64,000 nt of DNA from Taxawa tesnikishii (nom. ined.) (lineage: Eukaryota > Ascomycota > Dothideomycetes > Dothideales): positions 310,001 through 374,000 of the forward strand of contig JAPDRO010000012.1 in the NCBI GenBank assembly GCA_030247885.1, read 5' to 3'. This document shows positions 1 through 10,117 of this stretch, piece after piece; position 1 is the stretch's first letter, and every line of letters starts with the position of its first letter. The translations under genes and the position numbers were made by a program. The notes below the pieces were generated by a model. That model made no database searches and was not told the origin of the DNA. It worked only from the letters and a program-made list of their open reading frames with translations.

Positions 1-2270
1 GCCGTCCGCGCCGATACGCCCGAGAGGATTCAGTTCGCTCGGGCCATGCTCGAGATCCTCAAGCCGTTTGGTTGGGTGGGGCTGAAGAGGGGGAGATTGA
101 GTTTTACAAGAATGAAGTGAGTATCAAGTAAGAAGGAAACCCCGGGCAAGGTTCTGAAGGGATTGGAACGAACCCGGTTGGCTGATTGCTCGTCTTGGCA
201 GATCAGGAGGCTAGAGGCCGTGTTTGGGAGCGATGGGGGAGCGGTTGGAGAAAGTGGGCGTCCGGAGCATCACTCGGGGGAAGAGGGTATAGGGATGATG
301 GCAGCGAGCAGGGTAATGGAGTTGATGGGAAGGGTGATGAACCGATGTGGGGAGGTCCGTCAGGTGCATCGTTAACGAGTGAGCCTGACGAGTATCGTAC
401 GCACGGTGAACGCGAGTACAGGCAGCGTCTCCGTGTCGCCGGTTGGAGTGGAGATGTAGCTTCGTCTGCTTCTTTACAAACAATCCCGCAAGCGAGAGAC
501 CGACTAACGGAAGGTGCGATACAAAAACAGACTCGTGGGGGCGAAGCGCCGGTCGATCCTCTTGAAGCGGCGTTGAATGTGCTCGAACCTCATCTTACAA
601 CCGGAAACCGGGACGAGGCACTGACGGCTCTGGAAGACCACGTAGGAAGCGAGGGGCGTGCTGGAGAGGAGTTGCAAACCCGGACAGCTGTGGATCGCGC
701 CCCTGGCGAACTCGATTATAGGCAGCGCCTCAACGAAGCCGGCGGACAGTCGTACGGAAGAGGAAGAGGAGGTGCAGTTTCTCCTGCTTCTTCGGAGGAG
801 ACGGTCATTGCACCTCCAGTGGCAGTGCGTCAAGTAACAGAGGACGCCGACCATCATGGGTTAGACTATCCGGAGTACCTGCCCGATGCTGAACATTGTG
901 GGCCAGTCGAAAACTTGGACCACGAACGAGAACAAGAGGCATGGGCCAACGAGTGGCGCGATGAAGATGCGGCAACCAGAGCCAGACGAGCAGCAATTCG
1001 AGCAAATGGACTCCGTGGCGAAAGGGAAGGTCATCCACCTGCGGCTGCAACGGATGATCATTGGCGGCAAGTCGAGGCACGCGAAGCCGCGCAGAGACAC
1101 GGTGGTGAGTGCGCAAACGGAGACAATGCGCTCCAAGAAGAGTTGGATCTCCGTCCACCGCGAGCTACCTGGGACCCTCTCGCTCACGGCGCCAACCATA
1201 TGCCAACAGTAACGCTCAACCATCCCATTCCTGCTGCTGCTCCAGCGCGGCCAGTGCCACACTATGCGCCCACCTCATCTGGCTCGAGATCTTCGGTGCC
1301 ACGTTCCAACCCGGGCGGCATGGACAACAGCCCTCTCGCTGTCCAACCAGTAGGTGCAAGCCGGTACCAGCTTCCTGCTCACCCTGCGAATCAAGATATT
1401 CTCGAGCCACCGCCTACTGCTGACCAGAATAATGGGCAAGCTACCGCTCCGCAACAGCGGCGCCCAGGCTACGCGTCTTCTGCTTCATGGTCCACGATGC
1501 CACCCTCCAGCGCTGGTGGCGATGACAACGATGTTCTGGTTCAGCCGATGGGCGAGAACTACTATCAGCTTCCTGCGCACCTTGGGAACCAGAACGACAC
1601 TCCCCGTCCGCCATCTGCTTTCCGTTCTCCTTCGGTCCCTAATCGTCCTCCCTCAGCTCAAAAGTCCGGACAGCAACCCCGCCACGCCTATGCGGAGACG
1701 GTACCCGAGACGGTAGCACCACGTAGCGCACGTGTGAACTGTTCCCAACAGACATTGTTGCGTACCGTTTCGAACCCAGGCAGCGCTTCGAATCTGACGC
1801 TCCCGTTCCGGCACCCAGTCCAGGGCCGGTCCGCCAACCCGGCGCCGCCGAATCAGCAGGCCGGCTCACCAACTCAAGACGTCCTTGGGCCTCTTCCCAC
1901 TCTCACCCACCAAAACCTCGCACGCCATCAATCCCACCATTCAAAGTCTGGCCCGTCCACAGCTGCAACGCACTCGAATTGGCGCTCACAGACCGCACGC
2001 TCGGAGACTAGTGCGCCTAGTGGAGCCAGCGAAATATTGTCGGAGGCGCAGATATCAGGCGATCCGAGATTTACGAGAGACCAAAGGCGAGAACGGAGGC
2101 GTGAGGAGAGGAGAACCGGTGAAGCTAGAACGCGGTTGCAGGCTTTGGCGGAGGCGGACAAGGCTGAGTTAGGTTATGCGAGGCCGCGGAGACCGGAGGA
2201 TGGGACGCCTTTTATAATTGGAATGGGAAGTGGCCTCGATCTCTCTGATTTCTTGCTGACCTGGCTTTGA
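1..2270 (+). CDS. Hypothetical disordered protein, 3' part (cut by window edge)
   Basis: This is the C-terminal part of a gene that begins left of the window. A first exon ends at 116 with a GTGAGT donor. The acceptor CAG at 204-206 keeps the frame into a 2 kb exon ending at the TGA at 2268-2270. In the first exon the natural frame changes at the G run 78-81, which seems one base short. The product has no domain I recognise. It is rich in Pro, Gln, Ser, Arg and Ala, hence probably disordered. Two internal duplications are visible: YRQRL-x3-AG occurs twice, about 110 residues apart, and VQP-x-G-x3-YQLPAH-x2-NQ occurs twice. The C-terminus has a basic Arg/Glu helix followed by a more ordered hydrophobic end. 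Function unknown. Confidence 0.5.
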
Positions 2271-2764
2271 GTAGCTGGACCAGGCGTATTGTCATGTGGG
2301 ATGTGATGAGTTTGAAGGTTCTTGGGATGATGTGCATTGGGAATCTTGATGGATGTAGGTAGGCATTTACGGACAGCTATGTGAATGAGATAAGTGGTTA
2401 GATAAGGAAACACGTCGAACCTACATGGAGTGAGATTGGTAAAGAGATGTGAAGGGGACACAGAAAGAAAGGAGTTGACGGCCATTTTCCTGACGCATTC
2501 ATCACTCGGTTCTCACCGGGAGCTTGCGTCCAACGATTGTGAGGCACCCGCTGCGCAAGCCGGCAAGTAGACGGCCATCGCCAGCAAGATGATCACGCCG
2601 CATCTTCCAAGATTGCCCCTCGCCGCCTTGGTTGGTCCTCCTCGGCTCAATTGAGTACCTTCTCCGTTTTGCCCTTCTTCCTTCTCTCAGACGAGGAAAA
2701 AGATCTGGAAGATCCGAGCCTTTATGGATCGATTGTCGCCGAGCCGAAGTCCTTTCGCACGATA
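2271..2764. other. Intergenic, convergent 3' ends
   Basis: Spacer between two converging genes. I see no further coding signal or structured RNA. Confidence 0.5.
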
Positions 2765-4840
2765 TTAGGCTGTTAGCCTCAACTTCACGAACTTGATCAG
2801 CACTCCATCGCTCCTCAGCAACTCCACATCGGCCGTCAGCCCAAACGGCCTGGCGTCCGTTTTTCGATCCTCCAGCTCCTCCAGCATCCTATGCAGGTCG
2901 CCCTGATGCTCTTCTACCAGCTCTACCGCACACGTCTCGCAGAAGAGAACGCCGCAGCCGCCCTCATCCTCTTCCATACCTGACTGCGTCTTCACACAGC
3001 GATACAGTGCCGGAGCGGGACATATACTGCACCAGAGATCATTCGGCTCGCTCTTGCCGTCCATGAGCCTAGTGAACGCGGCCGCAAAGTCCATGCCGCC
3101 GGCGTTCGGGATAGGCTCAACCACGTGCACGCGGCAGACGAGCTGGCGGATGTGCGTCATGGTGCACTGCATGCAGACTCTTGTTGGGTCGGCGCCTTCG
3201 CCGAGGTGTCCGCCCGATGTCTCAGTGTAGCTGTTTGAGTCCGGGAAAGAGATGACTTCGACACAACGAGCGCCCATGCCGAGGATGCGGTACGCAGGGA
3301 CAGAGCAGAAGTGGCATTTTTCAAGCCCGGTGGGATCGTCGTGATTGAACCTGATGGGATGGCAGAGTTTGGTCATGATTTTCTTCTTCTCGCCTTGCTC
3401 TTGGATTTCGTCTTCTGATTCGTTTGCTGAAATGACGCCCTTGCCGTTGCTAGAGAACCTGTGACTACCGAAGCCGGACGATGCAGGGTCGACCACTTTC
3501 TCTCTTGAATGTTGATGTTTAGACCTATTGGGAGGAACCATTTCTTGGGCAGCGTCCTCGGTCAATGAGCAGAACTGGTCTAGCATATCACAAGATGTAC
3601 AAGGCGGATCGCCGGTTCCATCTGCAAGAGAGCACCTCCTGTTAGCCAGAGTGCATTGTCTGCACGAGGTGGGCACCTTTGCCAGAGCCTTGACACGACG
3701 AGGTTTGTACTTAAAACTGCTCCAGTCCCGACCGTAGGGAGCACGAACCCGGATAGAGTCTTTCACCGGGCCCGCAATGCAGTGGAGGCCTGCTTCATCA
3801 CAATCTATGCAGGGCATGCTGCAGTCTGGTAGCCCAACGTAGGAACACGCCAATCTACGGCGCTTGCAGTTCTCGCAAGTCCGCTTGCGTTCCGCCGGTA
3901 CGACGAGCTCACAGTCAACGTCGCCTTCTGCGCATGTTTGGCATGGCCACGAAAGCTCGTTGTCGAGCAATGAACATCTAATGGAAAGCTCCGCGCAACC
4001 CCAGCATCCACGAGCGGCAGGGTGGCCGCTAAGATCCGGCCGCTCTTGCTTTTGAGACCTGCGTGACCGGAGTTTGTATTCCCTTTCACTGCTGGAGCCG
4101 TATAGGCTGTCGATCGGCCAGTCAATTTCGTGATCTTCACATCCAATTCCTGTTTCGAGCGTGTTGCGGTGACCCTCCGGCCAGTTGTCGGGCATCCATC
4201 TGAGCAAATTCCTAGCCTTGTCCGACCTCATAGGCAGCGTCACGACAAAGCTTGCGCCTGCCTGCCGTCGCGCAAGGAGCGACGCATGCTTGTGCCTCTT
4301 GGGACGTCCTCCTTCCAAACCCCCTTCATCACCAGAGCTTCCTTTGGCAAACAGATGTTTCCGAAGGTCAATTATGGAGTCACCGCCAGTCTTCCTCTTG
4401 CGTACTGTTCGACGGCGCTCTTCTGCCGGGTCGTAATTGCCACTTTCATCTTTGTCAATCCAAGTAGAGAACATCCGGTCTCCACTGGCGTTTCTGAAAC
4501 CCGGTCGAAGCTCATAAGCATACTCCGGTTGATCATTTGGGTCTTCCGGCAATTCTGCTGCTAGCGCATCCAGTTCCCAGGAGTTAAGATCATCTTTCGG
4601 ATAGTATACTGAATTTGTGGTGCACAGAGCAGGGTTCTCGTTAGAGGTAGATGTGCCATCAGCACAGCCCAAGTCAAGTCCCAAGTTAGGACGGGGTACA
4701 CGAAATAGCCGTTTCTCAGAAGGAGTGAACAAACTGTGACGGCCCAGATGGACATATCCTGTAGGGTCAGGCTCGAATGAAGTAGTGCGCGGATCCGTGA
4801 CAGGACCGATGTTGTCGGTACCGTCCATTTTGGAGATCAT
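2765..4840 (-). CDS. Protein with three tandem Zn2Cys6-type cysteine modules
   Basis: A single uninterrupted 691-codon frame with stop TTA (TAA) at 2765. Residues 1-270 are acidic/basic and low in order. Three consecutive modules then match C-x2-C-x6-C-x(10-11)-C-x2-C-x6-C: about residues 279-310, 322-354 and 393-424. Only the second has the basic run (KRRR) between its second and third cysteines that typifies a DNA-binding Zn(II)2Cys6 cluster. Residues 500-640 hold further C-x2-C pairs and a RING-like Cys-rich segment. No fungal-specific transcription factor (middle homology) region is visible. A nuclear zinc protein that binds DNA or protein is the likely role, by inference. A second in-frame Met at codon 5 could be the start. 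Not assigned to a named family. Confidence 0.7.
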   Translation of the reverse strand: MISKMDGTDNIGPVTDPRTTSFEPDPTGYVHLGRHSLFTPSEKRLFRVPRPNLGLDLGCADGTSTSNENPALCTTNSVYYPKDDLNSWELDALAAELPEDPNDQPEYAYELRPGFRNASGDRMFSTWIDKDESGNYDPAEERRRTVRKRKTGGDSIIDLRKHLFAKGSSGDEGGLEGGRPKRHKHASLLARRQAGASFVVTLPMRSDKARNLLRWMPDNWPEGHRNTLETGIGCEDHEIDWPIDSLYGSSSEREYKLRSRRSQKQERPDLSGHPAARGCWGCAELSIRCSLLDNELSWPCQTCAEGDVDCELVVPAERKRTCENCKRRRLACSYVGLPDCSMPCIDCDEAGLHCIAGPVKDSIRVRAPYGRDWSSFKYKPRRVKALAKVPTSCRQCTLANRRCSLADGTGDPPCTSCDMLDQFCSLTEDAAQEMVPPNRSKHQHSREKVVDPASSGFGSHRFSSNGKGVISANESEDEIQEQGEKKKIMTKLCHPIRFNHDDPTGLEKCHFCSVPAYRILGMGARCVEVISFPDSNSYTETSGGHLGEGADPTRVCMQCTMTHIRQLVCRVHVVEPIPNAGGMDFAAAFTRLMDGKSEPNDLWCSICPAPALYRCVKTQSGMEEDEGGCGVLFCETCAVELVEEHQGDLHRMLEELEDRKTDARPFGLTADVELLRSDGVLIKFVKLRLTA

Positions 4841-6006
4841 CTGTCTGAATTGAGAGGGGCCTCGCAGATGTGAAAGGTGGGAACCTGTAACGAAGCCAGT
4901 GAGATATGAGAGACGACTTGTCCCAGCTAATCGTACCTCGCGTTCATGGATGCTTCCAGTTTACCCTAGTTGTGGTGGTTCCAGCAAAATTCCCGCGCGA
5001 TAGAAGGCGGTTCACATACGGTGCGAGATGGGGCCTAATGACGGTGGGTTGTGCTGAGAAGGGAAAGACGGAAAATTTTCTGAGCTCTGCGAGTAAGAAT
5101 CCTTGGGTCCTCTGAGTTGTTAATGATGTAGAGGGAAGCACAGCGTCTCGCCAGTTTGCCTTCCTGGCACTAAGGAAAAATGGAAAAGCAGAGGTGCCCT
5201 TGATTCAGGTAGGTGTACGATCAAGATGAACTTGAGACGATGGGTCGGGATAGGTGTGTAGGAGATGCTGAAAAGTCCTCTTCAATCGAGATAGCTGTTA
5301 TTGCCTGAGCAGCTAGTACCGGGCTAGAAAAACCTTGTCAGCGTAGTCGAGGTGGTGCTCTCTTGTCGGCTGAGCAGCAGTTTCTAGATTTCTCTTGCGA
5401 CCTGCAGTATACGGAGGGCGTAGGTAGTACTAGACGACACACTGCAAGGTCGCGTCTCGGGAATTATAGAGTTGGAAAGATCCAAAGCAGAGAAAGACTG
5501 GCTTGGTCAAGAAGCAGTTGCTGCAGACAGAGATACCGGAAATTTTCTTAGTTACATGTGAACCCGGAAGAGATTTTTACTTCGGCACCAGGTTGCAAAT
5601 GCTACTGAGGGCGGAAACAAAATACCATCCAATCTGTTTCTGATAGTCGCAAGCTGTTCTGATTTGTCAGTGTCCTTGTAGGTCCAGCGTTCATGTGTCG
5701 CTATGTCCATTGCGGGCTTTCGAAACTAGCAATAGGAGCAGCACGAAATGGAGAGTGTGTCTCCTTCCCATAATCTCTCTATGAAGATACCAGGACTCGA
5801 ATAATGATAGATGAGTGACAACACGTTCGGTTGACGATGAGTGAATGGAGAGGGTCGCTGGATGGCTTGAGGTTCGAAAGCGACGAGCACGGACAATCTG
5901 TGCGGACATGGAAGCTTCCTCTCGCTCGCAACTCTGGCAGTTTACCTCTCTTCACAACAACGTCGCAGCATGCGCTCGGACTTGATAAGCACTTCAATAG
6001 CGCTCT
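4841..6006. other. Intergenic between divergent genes
   Basis: About 1.2 kb separating divergently transcribed genes. Nothing coding was recognised; it presumably holds both promoters. Confidence 0.5.
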
Positions 6007-7137
6007 ATGCGTCTGTTTCTCATTCGCCACGGTGAAAGCGTCGACAATGTAGCTGGTCTTTAGTAAGTGCTCCACGACGACCTCGGTGAGCACACACTGA
6101 CCTCTTCACAGTGCCGGCAGCAGAGACTCAGAACTCACCAACTATGGCATCCGGCAAGCTCGACGTTTGGGCGACTATCTAGTCAAGAGTAAACCGAAGC
6201 TCACTCATATCTTCGCATCTCCGCTTCAGCGCGCGTTCAAGACGGCCGACGTTCTTCGCGCAGCGCAAGTCACCACCGGAGATGGCGCGCAAGAGAAGGC
6301 TGAGGGCGACAAAGCGAAGGCTATTCCGGAAGTGACAAGTGTGCCGGAGCTCGTGGAGCAGGACTTCGGTTTCTATGAAGGGAAACCCTTCCATGCTCGC
6401 CAGTGGGGCTCCAACAAAAGTCGACGAGAGGGACGTCATGATGACTACAAAAAGACCCAGGTTTTGTCGATGTTGAAGCAAAGGAATCTTTGAACAAGCG
6501 GTGCGATGCTTTCCGTGACGAGCATCTTCTGCCATTGCTCGGTGCGGATACAAAGTCCGACGAGCTTGTGGTAGCGGTTGTTTCACATGGTATCTTGCTA
6601 TCACATCTCTGGCGCAGTCTCTTACGACGGCTGCCGCCAAAGAGCATAGTCGTTGATCCGGATGTGTTTCATGTCCACCGTCGCGGCCGTAAGATCGTGT
6701 TGGAGCACCTGGGAGGATGGAGTAACACCGGATTTCTTGAGCTCTCCTTCGAGAGATCAGCTCCTCCTCCAGGTTTCACTGTATCGTCATTCAGACTGGA
6801 GAAAAGAGTCGACACAGACGAACGCCAAATGGATGTGCCAAGCGTTGCAGATATTGAGGATTCCAACGAGAGCACTCTCAAGACGCTACTTGGAACTCCG
6901 CGGGACGTGGCCCCTGATACACCCGAACCTACAAAAGAAGCTCGTGCTTCATCGGGTCTTGATGCGTCTCCTACGCCGAAGATCAGTTTGCAAGGCTACA
7001 AGACGGCTATCCTCGCTATCAACGGAAGAGAGCACCTCCAGAACCTGAAACGTAATCGTGGCGGCTCGGACTTCGCACGTTACGATGAGAATCAAAAGAC
7101 AATTGAAGCGTTCTTCAAGCGTCCGAAGACCAGCTGA
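6007..7137 (+). CDS. Histidine phosphatase (phosphoglycerate mutase family) with C-terminal PIP box
   Basis: Two exons, 6007-6062 and 6112-7137, with a 49-nt intron (GTAAGT...ACAG). The catalytic RHG triad is clear: LIRHGES at residues 5-11. A second arginine lies in SPLQRAFKTA, an acidic ELVEQDFGFYEG follows, and the second histidine is in VVSHGILLSH. These place it in the branch 1 histidine phosphatases; the substrate is unknown. The C-terminal 120 residues are a low-complexity tail. It ends in QKTIEAFF (residues 347-354) followed by KRPKTS, a textbook PCNA-interacting peptide (Q-x2-I-x2-F-F). The frame changes at the A5 run 6449-6453; one more A restores a continuous 360-residue protein, so I read this as a base-calling loss. 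A nuclear, PCNA-linked role is inferred only from the motif. Confidence 0.85.
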
Positions 7138-7947
7138 GCGGACGCCGACTGCTGCCGCATTCCAAACGCCTGCTGATCGCACCCTGGTATCACGCAATGT
7201 GAGTTGAGACTCTTCTTTCATTTTTCTCGTGCAATGATGATACACCTAATACTCACAGACCTGTTCTGAATTCTATGTGGATTTACATTAGTCCAACTGC
7301 TGTCTGATCTTGCAATTGTCCTTCACTATCTCGACACCACCTTGTTTTTTGCGCTCGAAGCTGATGTCTGAATAGAAAATCCTTGCCTATGTATGGATGT
7401 ATATTGAGCCAGGAATTGAAGTAGTACCTTCTGTGTTCGGCAAAGCACCCGACATCAACGTAGCGTAGAGTTAGATACAGAACATGCTTACAATACGACT
7501 AGTCACGTCGTACACAACGACATACACGAGGGTGAAGTCCGAACGTTCGCGTACTAGAAGTGGTGACCTAGGAAGGAGGGCCCGTTGAGAACAACGGTGT
7601 GTTGCACTCTTACAGCCTAGTTCGCCTGCTTGACAGAGTGCTAGTCTAAGGCAGCAACACATTCACGGCACTCTTATCCGTACCGCAAGTCGAACGACGT
7701 AACCCTCTTATACTGCCCCTTTTCTTGAGGGGTGCATCTAGGATTACAGAAAATTCAATGGCGGAGTAGACTATGCCCTGCATCAAAACGACCCCGAGTT
7801 GCAACAACTCGCCATTGTTACAAACGTCAGCACGGTCGCTGCACGCGAACTGTCGAACTTCGCCCTACCCTCCGCGATACAATTCCAGTGGACTTTACAG
7901 CATTTAATGTGCGTGGCGGCGCGCTACAAATTCGAGCCCTTCATCAA
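7138..7947. other. Intergenic, convergent
   Basis: About 0.8 kb between converging genes. No gene or RNA recognised. Confidence 0.45.
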
Positions 7948-8887
7948 TCATGGGACCAAGGCATGAGCGTTCTTACGATTGAGCTTGGCACACGTATCGG
8001 CGTCCATGTCGAAGCCCTCTAACTCCTGCAGAAACGCTGTGTACGCCGGTGGCGGCGCGTACGGGAAATCGCTCTGGTTCACCGATCAGCAACGCGCTCG
8101 CGTACATCTCAGAGCTCTCCGGCAATTCAACTCACCCCATACAGAATACACTCATGCGGCACCGAGTCAAGCAGCATCCTCAGCAGACCCGGGGCAGCAG
8201 ACAGCGTGACATCATGATAGAACGACCGGTAATCCGCCATGGCCTTCTCCTGCGTCAACCTCGTTACCGGAAATGCCATTGCATTCGGCACGTTCTTCAA
8301 CGGTGTCGCGATCCTCGAAACTAGATACGGCAGCGCACCACCCGCGTGCGACAGGATCACCTTACAACCCGGGGATTTGCGTCTCGCGCCCTGGATAATC
8401 ACATCTACCGCCGTCCGCGTCGTCTCGTGTGGATAATCGATCACCGGCTGCGGCATCTTCGGGTTCACCTTGTTCGTGTCGACGGGATGCGTCGGATGCA
8501 CGAATACGACGGCCTTCCGCCTGTTGAGTTCGGCCCAGATTGGCTCGAGGGATGAGTGACCCAAACAGGTGCTCCCGTATCTATAGCGCGTGAACATGGT
8601 CACACCGTCGGCGCCCAGAACGTCGAAGGCGTGGCTGATTCCGGCCAAGGCTGCATCGGTGTCGAGGCGTGAGGGAAGCGTGGCGAAGAAACCCCACCTT
8701 GAGGGCTCGGAGTAGTGCAGCGAGGCACAGTAATCGTTGCACTTTCGGGCCAAGTCGTAGGATGCTTGGGCGCTGACGACACAGGCGCCTGACGCGGTGA
8801 GGGAGAGGATGGCGGTGCGGATCTCGAGGCGCTGCATTGTGGCTTCGGAGGCTGTGGTGGACCACTTCGGTGTCGGCCAGCTGCTGG
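7948..8887 (-). pseudogene. Amidohydrolase/decarboxylase (ACMSD-like), 5'-truncated
   Basis: Minus strand. A long exon from about 8887 to 8136 joins by a 62-nt intron (8135-8074, GTGAGT...CAG) to a last exon 8073-7948 ending in TGA. The protein resembles the amidohydrolase-2 family that includes ACMS decarboxylase and 6-methylsalicylate decarboxylase. It shows WPTPKWS near the present 5' end, HPTHP, SHAGGALPYL, and LYG joining SDFPYAP across the intron. The family's first ~30 residues, with the metal-binding D-x-H-x-H, are absent; upstream the frame runs into a stop near 8912 and the sequence becomes a permease on the other strand. So it is likely inactive, unless the join is an assembly error. 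The rest of the frame and the intron are intact, which suggests recent loss. Confidence 0.75.
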
Positions 8888-9719
8888 GTGTCGTGCCTTG
8901 TCGGTCTGCTTACTCCAATTCGGTGCTTTATCGGTCCGGACGCTGGTGCCCACATGTCTGAAGAACTGAAGGACGCCTCCAGAGTTCTACTAAGAGAAAT
9001 GATGTGGGCAACACTCGTCAATGGTATCCTCGGCGTGGTGATGATGGTTACCTTCTGCTTTGCCGTCGGCGACAATCTGGAGTAATTTCTGGACAGCGAC
9101 ACCGGTATTCCCAGCCAGCTCCTCTACAACGTCACCGGCTCTACGGCTGCCTCCATCGTCATGGCCGTCGTCCTCATCGTCCTCCAACTCTTCTCAGCCA
9201 TCACCACAATCGCTTTCTCCTCCCGCCAGACCTGGGCTTTCGCCGGCGACCTGGGCTTCCCAGGCAGCCGCTGGCTCTCGTGCGTCCAAGCCCGGCTGGG
9301 ATCTGTCGATCAACTCACTCCTCCTCTGTCTCGTTGTCTCCCTCACTCTTAGCGCCATCAACTTCGGCTCCGAAGCCGCCCTCGACGCCATCAAGTCCGT
9401 TTCCAACTCGGCTCTGCTCCTTTCCTACATTATCTGCATCGGCTGCGTCCGCCTGAAGCGTCTCCGCGGTCAACCTCTCCTGCCTCGCTCCTTCGACCTT
9501 GGACATTGGGGTGGCCCGATTAACGATGCTGCGCTCGCTTTCTTAATTGTCGGATTCGTGTTCTCGTTCTTCTCTACTGATGTCGAGCCGGAAGCGTTTG
9601 ATATGGACTGGGCGGTGGTTATCTTCTTTGGTGTTGGTGCACTGGCGGGTATTTACTACCACTTTATTGGCGGCAAACATCAGTACACCAGTCCCAAGAG
9701 CTTGACGAAGCAAACATGA
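8880..9719 (+). pseudogene. Amino acid/GABA-type permease, C-terminal half, degraded
   Basis: Plus strand fragment of an APC-family amino acid permease, similar to fungal GABA/choline permeases. GLLTPI is followed by FIGPDAGAHMSEELKDASRV, then several membrane spans and a soluble C-terminus ending at the TGA at 9717-9719. Homology starts near 8880, so the first ~270 residues expected for the family (total ~530) are missing. An in-frame TAA lies at about 9082-9084, where a Gln codon is expected (C-to-T would explain it), and the frame changes near 9284. Unlike the frame changes elsewhere in this window, the stop cannot be a missing homopolymer base, so this copy looks genuinely dead. It begins exactly where the truncated amidohydrolase on the other strand begins. 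Confidence 0.75.
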
Positions 9720-10117
9720 GGGATCGAGACGTGTTGAACCTTGGATGGGTGACTTGTAGGGTTGTTGTAGTTGCAGAATACCCTTTTTACCATGTACGTT
9801 GACCTGGCACGCTTCTCAAATATACATTTCACTTGTCTCCGGATCACTACTTATATTAACTTGTTGGTGTTTCCTGCACCGGACTCTTGATAAACCTATG
9901 GGTTTCTAGCCTCGAGATGAGAATCCTTGAGGCCTGTAGGTGAAGGTGAAGGTGATGATGACATGCTCGCTTACAATAGGCTTCCACATTGCTAAGCAAA
10001 AATGCTGGGACGGTAAACTACACCTCCGCGTCCGCGTCCGCGTCTACGGTTACTTTACGTTCATTGTACCCGCGCCCTGTATGTACATTTCTTTTCATTG
10101 CATTGGAATTGGCAAGG
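9720..10117. other. Intergenic
   Basis: About 400 bases upstream of the zinc-cluster regulator. It includes a short CGCGTC triplet-pair repeat near 10028-10045. Nothing else seen. Confidence 0.4.

Noticed and set aside
6440-6470. An intron explaining the frame change in the histidine phosphatase
   Set aside because: Family-like residues continue on both sides with no gap (KK then DPGFVDVE), leaving no room for an intron; a missing A fits better.
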